Shown one piece after another: positions 1 to 5,306 of a stretch of DNA of 7,020 nucleotides. The stretch is from positions 1 to 7,020 of the forward strand of contig JAAYXQ010000049.1 of assembly GCA_012515825.1 (NCBI GenBank), in the 5' to 3' direction. A model generated the notes under the pieces. That model was given only the letters and a program-made list of their open reading frames with translations. It had not been told where the DNA came from and did no database searches. Within the stretch, counting starts at the first letter, position 1; each line of letters opens with the position of its first letter. The stretch comes from Fibrobacter sp. GTDB taxonomy: Bacteria; Fibrobacterota; Fibrobacteria; Fibrobacterales; Fibrobacteraceae. Both the position numbers and the translations under genes were made by a program.

Positions 1-482
1 TAGATTTCATAGGGAATGCCATACAGAAAAGCTTTGGGGGGCATCGTTTGATGAAAAGCTGTATCAAATACAGCGACTTGAGGAAGATTAGGAAAATATT
101 TCTTAGCTTCTTCCATACCTGTGGCATGAGCTGGCTCGTGTAGAGGAGCGTATAAAGTGATGCTTCTAATGTAGTCAATCACTTCTTGAGTAACGAGTTC
201 TGATTTGACATATTTACCGCCGTGAACTACTCGATGACCAATAGCTTCAATCACATCAATGAGTTCTTGTTCTTTTAAATATTTCTGAACTGCAAAAATA
301 GCTTCAGCATGGGTAGGAACGTCTAAGCTTTCATCGATTGGATTAATAGGGCCTTTTGCTTTTATATGACCATTTACTCCAATATTTTCGACAAGTCCGC
401 TAGATAGGACTATTTTATTTTTAGTGTCTATAACGGCATATTTGACTGAAGAACTACCGCAATTTAAAACAAGAACCTTCAT
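1..482 (-). CDS. ackA: Acetate kinase, N-terminal 160 residues (cut by window edge)
   Basis: Acetate kinase (ASKHA fold) interconverts acetate + ATP and acetyl phosphate + ADP in the cytosol; it normally works with phosphotransacetylase, which is not in this window. The first 160 codons are present and the reading frame is open to the left edge; the family is usually about 400 residues. Visible signatures are the phosphate-binding start MKVLVLNCGSSSVKYAV (residues 1-17, with Asn7), HRVVHGG (83-89, with the conserved Arg84) and VAVFDTAFHQTMP (136-148, with the catalytic-type Asp140). The ATG at 482 starts the canonical N-terminus and is preceded by TAGG five bases upstream. One oddity: the usual APLHNPxN segment reads APLHEPAH (112-119). 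It is transcribed divergently from the PAP2 gene. Identification is very secure; whether the 3' part is intact cannot be seen. Confidence 0.96.
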   Translation of the reverse strand, partial: MKVLVLNCGSSSVKYAVIDTKNKIVLSSGLVENIGVNGHIKAKGPINPIDESLDVPTHAEAIFAVQKYLKEQELIDVIEAIGHRVVHGGKYVKSELVTQEVIDYIRSITLYAPLHEPAHATGMEEAKKYFPNLPQVAVFDTAFHQTMPPKAFLYGIPYEI

Positions 483-506
483 AAAAACCTACGACAGAAA
501 AGTGTG

Positions 507-526
507 ATTATCAGGTAACTCTAAAA
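507..526 (-). promoter_or_regulatory. Candidate ackA promoter: TTTTAGAG, 6-bp gap, GATAAT
   Basis: Reading the minus strand, TTTTAGAG (526-519) is followed by TTACCT and then GATAAT (512-507), a good -10 match. This would start transcription near 500, giving a leader of about 18 bases before the ATG at 482. No convincing TTGACA-like -35 lies 16-18 bp upstream. The same octamer-plus-hexamer arrangement occurs upstream of the PAP2 and lipoprotein genes. Confidence 0.4.
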
Positions 527-580
527 AATGAATTCTAGTAAAAAACGGTGAATAAAATAATACTCGCTAAACAAGCTATT

Positions 581-600
581 TTTTAGAGGTGTCCTATATT
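581..600 (+). promoter_or_regulatory. Candidate promoter of the phosphatase pair: TTTTAGAG, 6-bp gap, TATATT
   Basis: TTTTAGAG (581-588), then GTGTCC, then TATATT (595-600), a five-of-six match to a -10 box. Transcription would begin around 607, leaving a leader of about 64 bases before the ATG at 671. As at ackA, there is no clear -35 hexamer at the usual distance. The spacing inside the element is identical to the copies at 507-526 and 2393-2412. An alternative, much closer -10-like sequence (TAAATT, 659-664) would make the gene nearly leaderless. Confidence 0.4.
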
Positions 601-670
601 TTTATACAGAAAGATATAAAAACAAAAATGTTCTGGTTTGATGGAAGAGTAAATTATATAAATTTTAATC

Positions 671-1207
671 ATGCTTCAAAAAATTCAGCTTTTAGATCAA
701 CGAATCACTCTTTTTATGAGAGACCATCGGTTTTCTCCAAAAGTGAATGGCTGGCTTCGTTTTTATGTGCGTTTAGGCGATGGCTATATATGGGCTTTAT
801 TTGCATTGCTTATGATTTACATATTAGGATGGAAGGGTTTTTTAACCGTTTTATGGCAGAGCTTAGATTCTTTAGCTGTTAGTCTTATCCTTTATTGGGT
901 TGTTAAACTTTCAGTGAAGCGGGCCCGTCCTTTTTCATTTTTCGAACATATTAATGCAGAAGTACCTCCACTAGATAAGTACAGTTTCCCTTCTGGCCAT
1001 ACGATGAATAATTTAGCGGTTGCTTGTACTGTATTTTTCTTAGTTCCTCAAGTAGGATGGGTCATGCTTTTATTGCCTGTGACTTGGGGAATACTTCGTA
1101 TTTATTTTGGTGTGCATTGGGCTTCTGATATTGTTGCGGGTATATTTTTAGGTGGAATTAGTTTTTTAATTGGTCACTTTCTTTGGAATCTGTTTATAGG
1201 ATTATGA
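671..1207 (+). CDS. PAP2-family membrane phosphatase
   Basis: A 178-residue integral membrane protein of the PAP2 (type 2 phosphatidic acid phosphatase) superfamily, which removes phosphate from lipid or isoprenoid phosphates at the membrane. All three signature motifs are present: KLSVKRARP (K79, R86, P87; the KxxxxxxRP motif), PSGH (107-110, with the catalytic-cycle His110) and RIYFGVHWASD (R143, nucleophile-type His149, Asp153). The usual Ser before that Arg is Leu here. About five hydrophobic helices are visible (roughly 37-54, 56-80, 111-127, 128-146 and 153-177) after an amphipathic N-terminus. The length suits single-domain PAP2 enzymes such as undecaprenyl-pyrophosphate phosphatases, but the substrate cannot be read from the sequence. 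The ATG at 671 is the only plausible start, since an in-frame stop lies at 659-661; it has no Shine-Dalgarno. Its TGA overlaps the next gene's ATG. Confidence 0.9.
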   Translation: MLQKIQLLDQRITLFMRDHRFSPKVNGWLRFYVRLGDGYIWALFALLMIYILGWKGFLTVLWQSLDSLAVSLILYWVVKLSVKRARPFSFFEHINAEVPPLDKYSFPSGHTMNNLAVACTVFFLVPQVGWVMLLLPVTWGILRIYFGVHWASDIVAGIFLGGISFLIGHFLWNLFIGL

Positions 1208-1860
1208 ATTTCATTCGAATTGTAGATTTAATTTCTGATGTAAAGAAACAAGATAAGGTTGTTTTTTTACTACGTCATGCAGAGCGTCGTCATATTACAA
1301 AAGAGGATGCTCAATTTGGGGCTAATGTAGGGTTAACCGAAGAAGGGAAAGCCCAAGCTTTTAAATTGGGAGCTCTATTTCCAACCATAGGTGATGCTTC
1401 ATATTATTCAAGTCCTGTGGGTCGTTGTAAAGAAACGGCCGCTTTTATTGCTAAAGGGCGAGGGGATACAGATTCTAATAGCCCAGAAAAAATTGAAGTC
1501 TTGGATGCGCTTGGGAATTTTTTTGTTAAAGATTACGATTCTTATGCAGAAGCATTAAAAAATAATTTTTATCAAAACGTAGTGGATTATATAAAACAAG
1601 GGGAGCACCCTGCTTTTTTACCATTAAAAGAAGCGTCGGAAGAGTTTAAAGAGATCCTTTTAGAGAAATCTTTTGATCAGTGGAATTTCTTTTTATCGCA
1701 CGATGCTTGGATTGTACCATGCTTATCTCATTTTCTAAACATAGAATTTTCATTAAATCGTTGGATGAATTTCCTATCTGGATTAGCGATAGTCATCTCC
1801 CCTTCAGGGAATAAATTATATCCCGTGACTGGGCTTCAGGATGGTTATATTAATTATTAA
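1204..1860 (+). CDS. Histidine phosphatase superfamily protein
   Basis: A 218-residue soluble protein of the histidine phosphatase (phosphoglycerate mutase-like) fold, in which the catalytic His is transiently phosphorylated. The signature VFLLRHAERR (residues 20-29) gives Arg24 and His25; LTEEGKAQA (44-52) is the usual following segment; YSSPVGRCKETA (68-79) supplies the second Arg (R74); FFLSHDAWI (162-170) supplies the second catalytic His (H166). The start is placed at the ATG at 1204, not at an in-frame ATG 21 bases upstream. It forms an ATGA overlap with the PAP2 stop and has TAGGA just upstream, although the spacing is short. The overlap implies a two-phosphatase operon with translational coupling. 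No signal peptide is visible. The substrate is unknown: small sugar phosphates and phosphoproteins (SixA-like) are both possible. The stop overlaps that of the opposing lipoprotein gene. Confidence 0.85.
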   Translation: MNFIRIVDLISDVKKQDKVVFLLRHAERRHITKEDAQFGANVGLTEEGKAQAFKLGALFPTIGDASYYSSPVGRCKETAAFIAKGRGDTDSNSPEKIEVLDALGNFFVKDYDSYAEALKNNFYQNVVDYIKQGEHPAFLPLKEASEEFKEILLEKSFDQWNFFLSHDAWIVPCLSHFLNIEFSLNRWMNFLSGLAIVISPSGNKLYPVTGLQDGYINY

Positions 1861-2342
1861 TAAAGCTTTTTAGCTTTAATTAATTGTCCACCTTTCTCAT
1901 GAAATAGCACAGCCGTTCCACCTTCAATGGAACTCAGTAAGCCTGTTAATTTTTGAATGGCTTCTTCTTCACTGAATCCAATCTCATTAGAAACGTTTTC
2001 TCCAATGACAATACCAAAAGAGGTTAATGGGGAAACGCTACTTTTTAAATAGTTGATAAATTCCTCTTTGTTATTGAGGACGGTGGTCGCTGTTGGGATA
2101 TCAATATCGTTAGGATTTCTTTTGCTTACAAGAAAAGGAAATATTTCATCACGGACGATTTGCTGTGTGTTCACGAAGAGCGTATTACCAACAAAAATGG
2201 CAATAGAATCATTCTGTACATAACGCACTTCAATTAATGCGTCACATGCAGAAGACATTTCCTGAATCTGTGTTCGGGAAGGGCCACAGGCAATAAGAGC
2301 AAAACTGAATAAAACGATAAAAGAAAGAAGTAATTTGTTCAT
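1857..2342 (-). CDS. Predicted lipoprotein of unknown function
   Basis: A 161-residue exported lipoprotein. The start is placed at the ATG at 2342, where GGAG lies five bases upstream; an in-frame start 39 bases further upstream would put 13 hydrophilic or aromatic residues before the signal peptide. The N-terminus is a textbook lipoprotein signal: Met-Asn-Lys, a hydrophobic core (residues 4-17) and a lipobox LIAC with Cys19 as the predicted lipidation site, followed by Gly, which would send it to the outer membrane in a diderm. The mature part (about 142 residues) is mixed alpha/beta in look, with no repeats or further membrane segments. I recognise no family: segments such as SFGIVIGENVSNEIGFSEEE (108-127) fit nothing I know. 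It is a single gene with its own promoter, ending tail-to-tail with the histidine phosphatase gene. Confidence 0.8.
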   Translation of the reverse strand: MNKLLLSFIVLFSFALIACGPSRTQIQEMSSACDALIEVRYVQNDSIAIFVGNTLFVNTQQIVRDEIFPFLVSKRNPNDIDIPTATTVLNNKEEFINYLKSSVSPLTSFGIVIGENVSNEIGFSEEEAIQKLTGLLSSIEGGTAVLFHEKGGQLIKAKKLY

Positions 2343-2347
2343 AAAAT

Positions 2348-2351
2348 CTCC
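2348..2351 (-). promoter_or_regulatory. Ribosome binding site that fixes the lipoprotein start
   Basis: On the minus strand CGGAG precedes ATTTT and then the ATG at 2342. This is the clearest Shine-Dalgarno in the window, and it decides for the start that places the signal peptide at the N-terminus. Confidence 0.7.
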
Positions 2352-2392
2352 GTATGAATAAAATAAATAATTCAAGGTCAAAAAGTTTTAAA

Positions 2393-2412
2393 AAAATAAG
2401 GAACCTCTAAAA
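2393..2412 (-). promoter_or_regulatory. Candidate lipoprotein promoter: TTTTAGAG, 6-bp gap, TATTTT
   Basis: On the minus strand TTTTAGAG (2412-2405), GTTCCT and TATTTT (2398-2393) repeat the arrangement found upstream of ackA and the PAP2 gene. Transcription would start near 2386, about 44 bases before the ATG at 2342. A separate -35-like TTGACC lies at 2381-2376, but only weak -10 candidates follow it at the right distance. Confidence 0.35.
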
Positions 2413-2442
2413 TTTGGTTTTGCATGGGGCAAAATAGAATAG

Positions 2443-2473
2443 ATCAAGCAACCTCAAGGCATGTTTGCTTGAT
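2443..2473 (-). terminator. Perfect 9-bp inverted repeat, possible terminator of the acetyltransferase gene
   Basis: ATCAAGCAA (2443-2451) and TTGCTTGAT (2465-2473) are perfect reverse complements with a 13-base loop. Read on the minus strand, the hairpin is followed by CTATTCTATTTTG, a T-rich but interrupted tail, so it could end transcription coming from the acetyltransferase gene, whose stop is about 120 bp away. The plus-strand side has no T run. The loop is long and the stem modest for an intrinsic terminator. It could instead be an operator or a processing site. Confidence 0.35.
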
Positions 2474-2595
2474 AAGACGAATACAGCACATAAATAGCAA
2501 ATGTTTGTGATATATGCCACATTTAACAACTTACGATCTTTGAAGTATCAAGGTAATTTTATCCGTGAGTGATTTTAGAGATGACTCAATAGGAT

Positions 2596-3351
2596 CTATC
2601 TTTTCTCGATAATTTTTAAGGCTTCTTCTACAATTTCTGGCGCGAGCTGAAAAAGGTGACTTAGTGTTGAAATTTGGTTTTCTTTCTCTATTTTTTGAAT
2701 AAAAGAGCCTTCTTTTTTTCTTGTGACTAAATTCCCTTTTTGATAATAATATTGAATCCCATTTTTTTTATCTAAACGATTTAGGACTGGGTAAGTCATC
2801 ATTTCTCGGTGGAAACTTTCTGTCCAATGTTTTTGAAATTCTAAAACGTCAACACCTGAGAGAATAAATTCGAAACGAAGCTTTAAAGGGGATTGAAAAC
2901 TGCCAGTAAATAAAGAAAGAATAGAACCGTTATTTTGTAATTGAACCGTATTTGGAATTAAAGGGAAAAAGGAGATTCCTGTTCCAATAGGTGCTGGTTC
3001 TGGGATTTCTAAGGGGTCAAAAATTAAATAACCAGGATCAAATAAGTACGTTTTATTTTCAAAGGGAAGCAATAAGGCGCAGTGAATATTCTGCTCTTTT
3101 CTTTTATGGCCCATTAGTAAGCGAGGAGAAAGATTTAGCTTTTGTAGTTGTTGGTATAAATGCCAAGTCATGCTAAAACAAGTGCCGCCACCCATCCAGA
3201 AATCTAAATCATTTTGAAAACTATCATCAAAATTTCTAGCTTGATCTGCAGACTGCGCTTTAGAAAATCGAATTATTTTAGTTAGATTTTCATACGTTGT
3301 CGTTGATAGTTGCTCGCAAATCGAAAGAATATGTGCCCAAGTAGAATCCAT
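2596..3351 (-). CDS. Arylamine N-acetyltransferase-like protein
   Basis: A 251-residue soluble protein resembling the arylamine N-acetyltransferase (NAT) family, thiol enzymes that move an acetyl group from acetyl-CoA to amines through a Cys-His-Asp triad. The candidate triad is Cys58 in GGGTCFSMTWHLYQQLQ (54-70), His90 in NIHCALLL (88-95) and Asp105 in YLFDPGY (102-108); the His-to-Asp spacing of 15 matches classical NATs. YENLTKII (20-27) corresponds to the conserved P-x-ENL region near the NAT N-terminus. Length is near the family norm. Sequence outside these blocks is divergent, so the acceptor and even the acyl donor are uncertain, and NAT-fold proteins with other amide chemistry are possible. 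The ATG at 3351 is the only usable start, since an in-frame TAG lies 12 codons upstream. No Shine-Dalgarno is seen. It is divergent from the UVR-tail gene. Confidence 0.72.
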   Translation of the reverse strand: MDSTWAHILSICEQLSTTTYENLTKIIRFSKAQSADQARNFDDSFQNDLDFWMGGGTCFSMTWHLYQQLQKLNLSPRLLMGHKRKEQNIHCALLLPFENKTYLFDPGYLIFDPLEIPEPAPIGTGISFFPLIPNTVQLQNNGSILSLFTGSFQSPLKLRFEFILSGVDVLEFQKHWTESFHREMMTYPVLNRLDKKNGIQYYYQKGNLVTRKKEGSFIQKIEKENQISTLSHLFQLAPEIVEEALKIIEKR

Positions 3352-3391
3352 GATAGAAAAATAGAATTGTTGAGTGAAAAATCCTAGAAGT

Positions 3392-3409
3392 TCATATTAT
3401 TGTATATGA
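3392..3409 (-). promoter_or_regulatory. Dyad over a candidate -10 box in the divergent 3352-3522 region
   Basis: TCATAT (3392-3397), six bases and ATATGA (3404-3409) form a perfect 6-bp dyad. Within it, on the minus strand, lies TACAAT (3404-3399), a five-of-six -10 match that would start the acetyltransferase transcript about 40 bases before its ATG. The -35 (TTTATG at 17 bp) is weak. A dyad centred on a -10 box is a typical place for a repressor operator, but a 12-base AT-rich dyad can arise by chance. Confidence 0.28.
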
Positions 3410-3450
3410 TCTCCTTGATTTCATAAATCTTGCGTTTCAGATAATAAATT

Positions 3451-3480
3451 TTGGGTTACTCTTAAATAGTTTTTTATATT
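3451..3480 (+). promoter_or_regulatory. Weak candidate promoter for the UVR-tail gene
   Basis: TTGGGT (3451-3456) and TATATT (3475-3480) are separated by 18 bp; the -10 matches at five of six positions and the -35 at only three. A second -10-like TATATA follows at 3483-3488. The downstream leader would be about 35 bases, with GAGAG (3511-3515) as a ribosome binding site seven bases before the ATG at 3523. Confidence 0.25.
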
Positions 3481-3522
3481 TCTATATAACGCTCTGTTTG
3501 TTTTTTAGTTGAGAGAAAAGTC

Positions 3523-4437
3523 ATGTTAGGTATAGAACAAAAAAAAGGGAATCCAAATAAGTTGCAAGGCAAATTGATTGTCTATGCAAAGATTTCGTCT
3601 GATGCAGAGCTTGAAAAAGGAATGCTTCCATTAAGAGATATGGTTCGTAATGGTTTACTAGTCGTTTCTGGAGAATTTAAGCCTAATGAGTCTTTTAAGG
3701 ATTTTATAAGGCGTGAAGTAAATTCTAATTCGAATACAGAAGGTTTATCTGAATTAATAGAGCATTTAAAAGAAGAAGGAATGGATTTACCTGATAATTT
3801 GGATCCTGAGTCTTTTAAGGATAGAATCCAGGAAATTTCAAATATGGAAATTATTCCTGTTCCTGCCAAAGTTGTTTTTTATGAAACAGAAGAAGAAATC
3901 TTAAAAGAAGATGCTGATATTTATTACATAGGTACATTTTCAGGTATTGGTCAAGCTCATTTATGTATTACGAGCCTACCTATTTTTTATCAAGCCATGT
4001 ATCGAGAACAAGTGAATTCTTGGGAACGTCAATACATTAATGATTTATTAGGGCAGATTGAAAATGGCGATTCTAAGGAAAGTGAAAATAATCTTAGTAA
4101 TGTAGATGTCTTTTCTGAACACGAATCCCTAGATACTTTTATGGGTAACTTATGGGAATTACTTGGTATTCGTATCATTCCATTTTTGTTAGCTCAAGAA
4201 ACAGATGAGGATTACGAGAATAACATTCGAAAATTTTATTCTTTTATGAGTTCTTATCCTGAAATCGAAGATGTGGTGCAGATGGATCATTCCATTCGAT
4301 TATTAAGGCAGAACAAAGGGGATCCAAAAGCACGCGAACGGCTGGAACTATTAGGGCAAAAAATAAGCGCTACTTATCAAGAAGATTTTGAAAAGGCTTC
4401 TAGTTTTAAGAAACGCCTTGAAATGCTTGAAAATTAA
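3523..4437 (+). CDS. Unrecognised acidic soluble protein with a UVR-like C-terminal motif
   Basis: A 304-residue protein with no signal peptide or membrane helix, rich in Glu, Asp and Ser. I do not recognise the body. Its last 20 residues, QEDFEKASSFKKRLEML (286-302) within a predicted helix, closely resemble the UVR motif (PF02151; EDFEKAAxLRDxIxxL pattern) found at the C-terminus of UvrB, in UvrC, and in McsA/ClpC-type proteins, where it forms a helical hairpin for protein-protein contact. The N-terminal part has a beta-like LQGKLIVYAKI (14-24), then two helical stretches each containing ESFKD exactly 40 residues apart (56-60 and 96-100), then a second beta-rich block AKVVFYETEEEI (115-126). 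A low-complexity Ser/Glu/Asn linker spans about 182-202. The ATG at 3523 has GAGAG seven bases upstream. It is a single gene, convergent with the transporter. Function unknown; the UVR tail suggests an adaptor or partner-binding role, which is inference only. Confidence 0.75.
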   Translation: MLGIEQKKGNPNKLQGKLIVYAKISSDAELEKGMLPLRDMVRNGLLVVSGEFKPNESFKDFIRREVNSNSNTEGLSELIEHLKEEGMDLPDNLDPESFKDRIQEISNMEIIPVPAKVVFYETEEEILKEDADIYYIGTFSGIGQAHLCITSLPIFYQAMYREQVNSWERQYINDLLGQIENGDSKESENNLSNVDVFSEHESLDTFMGNLWELLGIRIIPFLLAQETDEDYENNIRKFYSFMSSYPEIEDVVQMDHSIRLLRQNKGDPKARERLELLGQKISATYQEDFEKASSFKKRLEMLEN

Positions 4438-4454
4438 TGGCTCGTTGAAAGCCA
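4438..4454. terminator. Small hairpin between convergent genes
   Basis: TGGCT (4438-4442), seven bases and AGCCA (4450-4454) form a 5-bp stem that fills most of the 23-bp gap between the stops of the UVR-tail gene and the transporter gene. The position suits a shared terminator, but neither side carries a real T run (AAATTACTT on the plus strand, TTAATTTTC on the minus strand), so it would be weak. Confidence 0.3.
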
Positions 4455-4460
4455 AATTAC

Positions 4461-5306
4461 TTAGGCGCGAGCTAAAGTTAAAAAGAGTGCTCCAGTCAAA
4501 ATAATCGCGGCTGCAAAACCAATTCTAAGGCGTTCATTAGTGGTAGGGTATTCCTTAAAAATGACAACGCCCCACAACAAGTTCACGAGCAAATTTAATT
4601 GAGTGAGCGGATATCCAATCGCATATCCTAGGCCATTCAGTGCCCAAAAACAACCGTGAGTACCAATCATCCATAAAACGCCGGCACCTATCGAAGCAAA
4701 AACAGCTCCTTTAATAGGAGTGATTTGAATAGCTTTCTTTTTGAACAAGAAAAAAATCAAAAGATGAGAAGTGATAAAAATCCCAGCAGAAAATGGATAG
4801 ACAAAATCCATGTAATCCATTTTTGAGAGTTGATAAGGGATTAAGTAGGAACCAAATATGGCACCAGCTCCTAAAGATCTCCAATTTCTTAAAAATTTCA
4901 TCCCTTTTGGTGCTAATAAAGATAATCCAAATAATATGGCTATGATAGCAGGAATAGAAAGATAAAGATGAGTCGATTCTTTGAAAAGGAAAATGCCAAT
5001 TAAAAATGAAGTTAAGATGCTTACTCCCATGGATCTTACGCCTGTCCCTGCGAGATCTTCTTCTTTTTGGACTGCCCAAAAACAAAGAGCACCACCTCCA
5101 ACCCAAATAAAACCGCAGAGTAAGCCAATGTAGTTCCAGTTGATGGTATTTGTAATTAGTCCTACAATATTAGCGCTTATAAATAAGCCCCAAGAAAGAA
5201 CAGGCAAAAAAGTCCATGAAGAAAATAGAGGCCATTTTTTTAATGGCGCCATATACGTTCCAAAAGCAATGATGGCTAATAAAGCACCTATATAACTATT
5301 TGCCAA
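4461..5306 (-). CDS. Ten-helix DMT/GRP-type transporter
   Basis: A 281-residue membrane protein of the drug/metabolite transporter superfamily, most like the glucose/ribose porter (GRP, GlcU-like) group, which are proton-coupled sugar or metabolite carriers of the inner membrane. Ten hydrophobic segments can be counted (about 5-22, 33-51, 58-79, 92-108, 114-132, 145-160, 169-188, 199-223, 228-250 and 262-278). The two halves mirror each other: the fourth helix ends in LFKE (107-110) and the ninth in IFKE (249-252), the usual sign of the duplicated five-helix unit. QLNLLVNLLWG (236-246) fits the ninth helix. The start is placed at TTG 5306, with CGGGG seven bases upstream. It keeps the first helix, gives the normal family length and overlaps mnmE by 11 bp. 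A TTG at 5405 would overlap mnmE by 110 bp, and the first internal ATG would destroy helix 1. It is probably co-transcribed with mnmE. The substrate is not deducible. Confidence 0.8.
   Translation of the reverse strand: MANSYIGALLAIIAFGTYMAPLKKWPLFSSWTFLPVLSWGLFISANIVGLITNTINWNYIGLLCGFIWVGGGALCFWAVQKEEDLAGTGVRSMGVSILTSFLIGIFLFKESTHLYLSIPAIIAILFGLSLLAPKGMKFLRNWRSLGAGAIFGSYLIPYQLSKMDYMDFVYPFSAGIFITSHLLIFFLFKKKAIQITPIKGAVFASIGAGVLWMIGTHGCFWALNGLGYAIGYPLTQLNLLVNLLWGVVIFKEYPTTNERLRIGFAAAIILTGALFLTLARA

Noticed and set aside
589..882. Plus-strand frame overlapping the PAP2 gene, 97 codons
   Set aside because: The composition is Phe/Arg-rich with no recognisable domain; the overlapping frame from 671 carries all the PAP2 motifs.
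1862..1877. AAAGCT-TTTT-AGCTTT hairpin at the tail-to-tail overlap, as a bidirectional terminator
   Set aside because: The 6-bp stem is AT-rich, has no T run on either side, and lies wholly inside the last codons of the lipoprotein gene (residues KAKKL), which explain it.
2573..2594. Fourth TTTTAGAG octamer, plus strand
   Set aside because: The hexamer after the 6-bp gap is CAATAG, not -10-like, and it points antisense into the 3' end of the acetyltransferase gene. The octamer at 1658-1665 is likewise just coding sequence.
2991..3176. Short plus-strand frame opposite the acetyltransferase gene, and similar antisense frames at 3582-3869, 6143-6397 and 6559-6792
   Set aside because: All are antisense to (or, at 6559-6792, run out of) genes with clear family motifs or a solid reading frame, and none has a ribosome binding site or recognisable domain.
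4711..5106. Minus-strand frame of 131 codons inside the transporter gene
   Set aside because: It is a shifted reading of the transporter, with clustered Trp, His and Ser and no family resemblance, whereas the transporter frame shows ten helices and the internal duplication.
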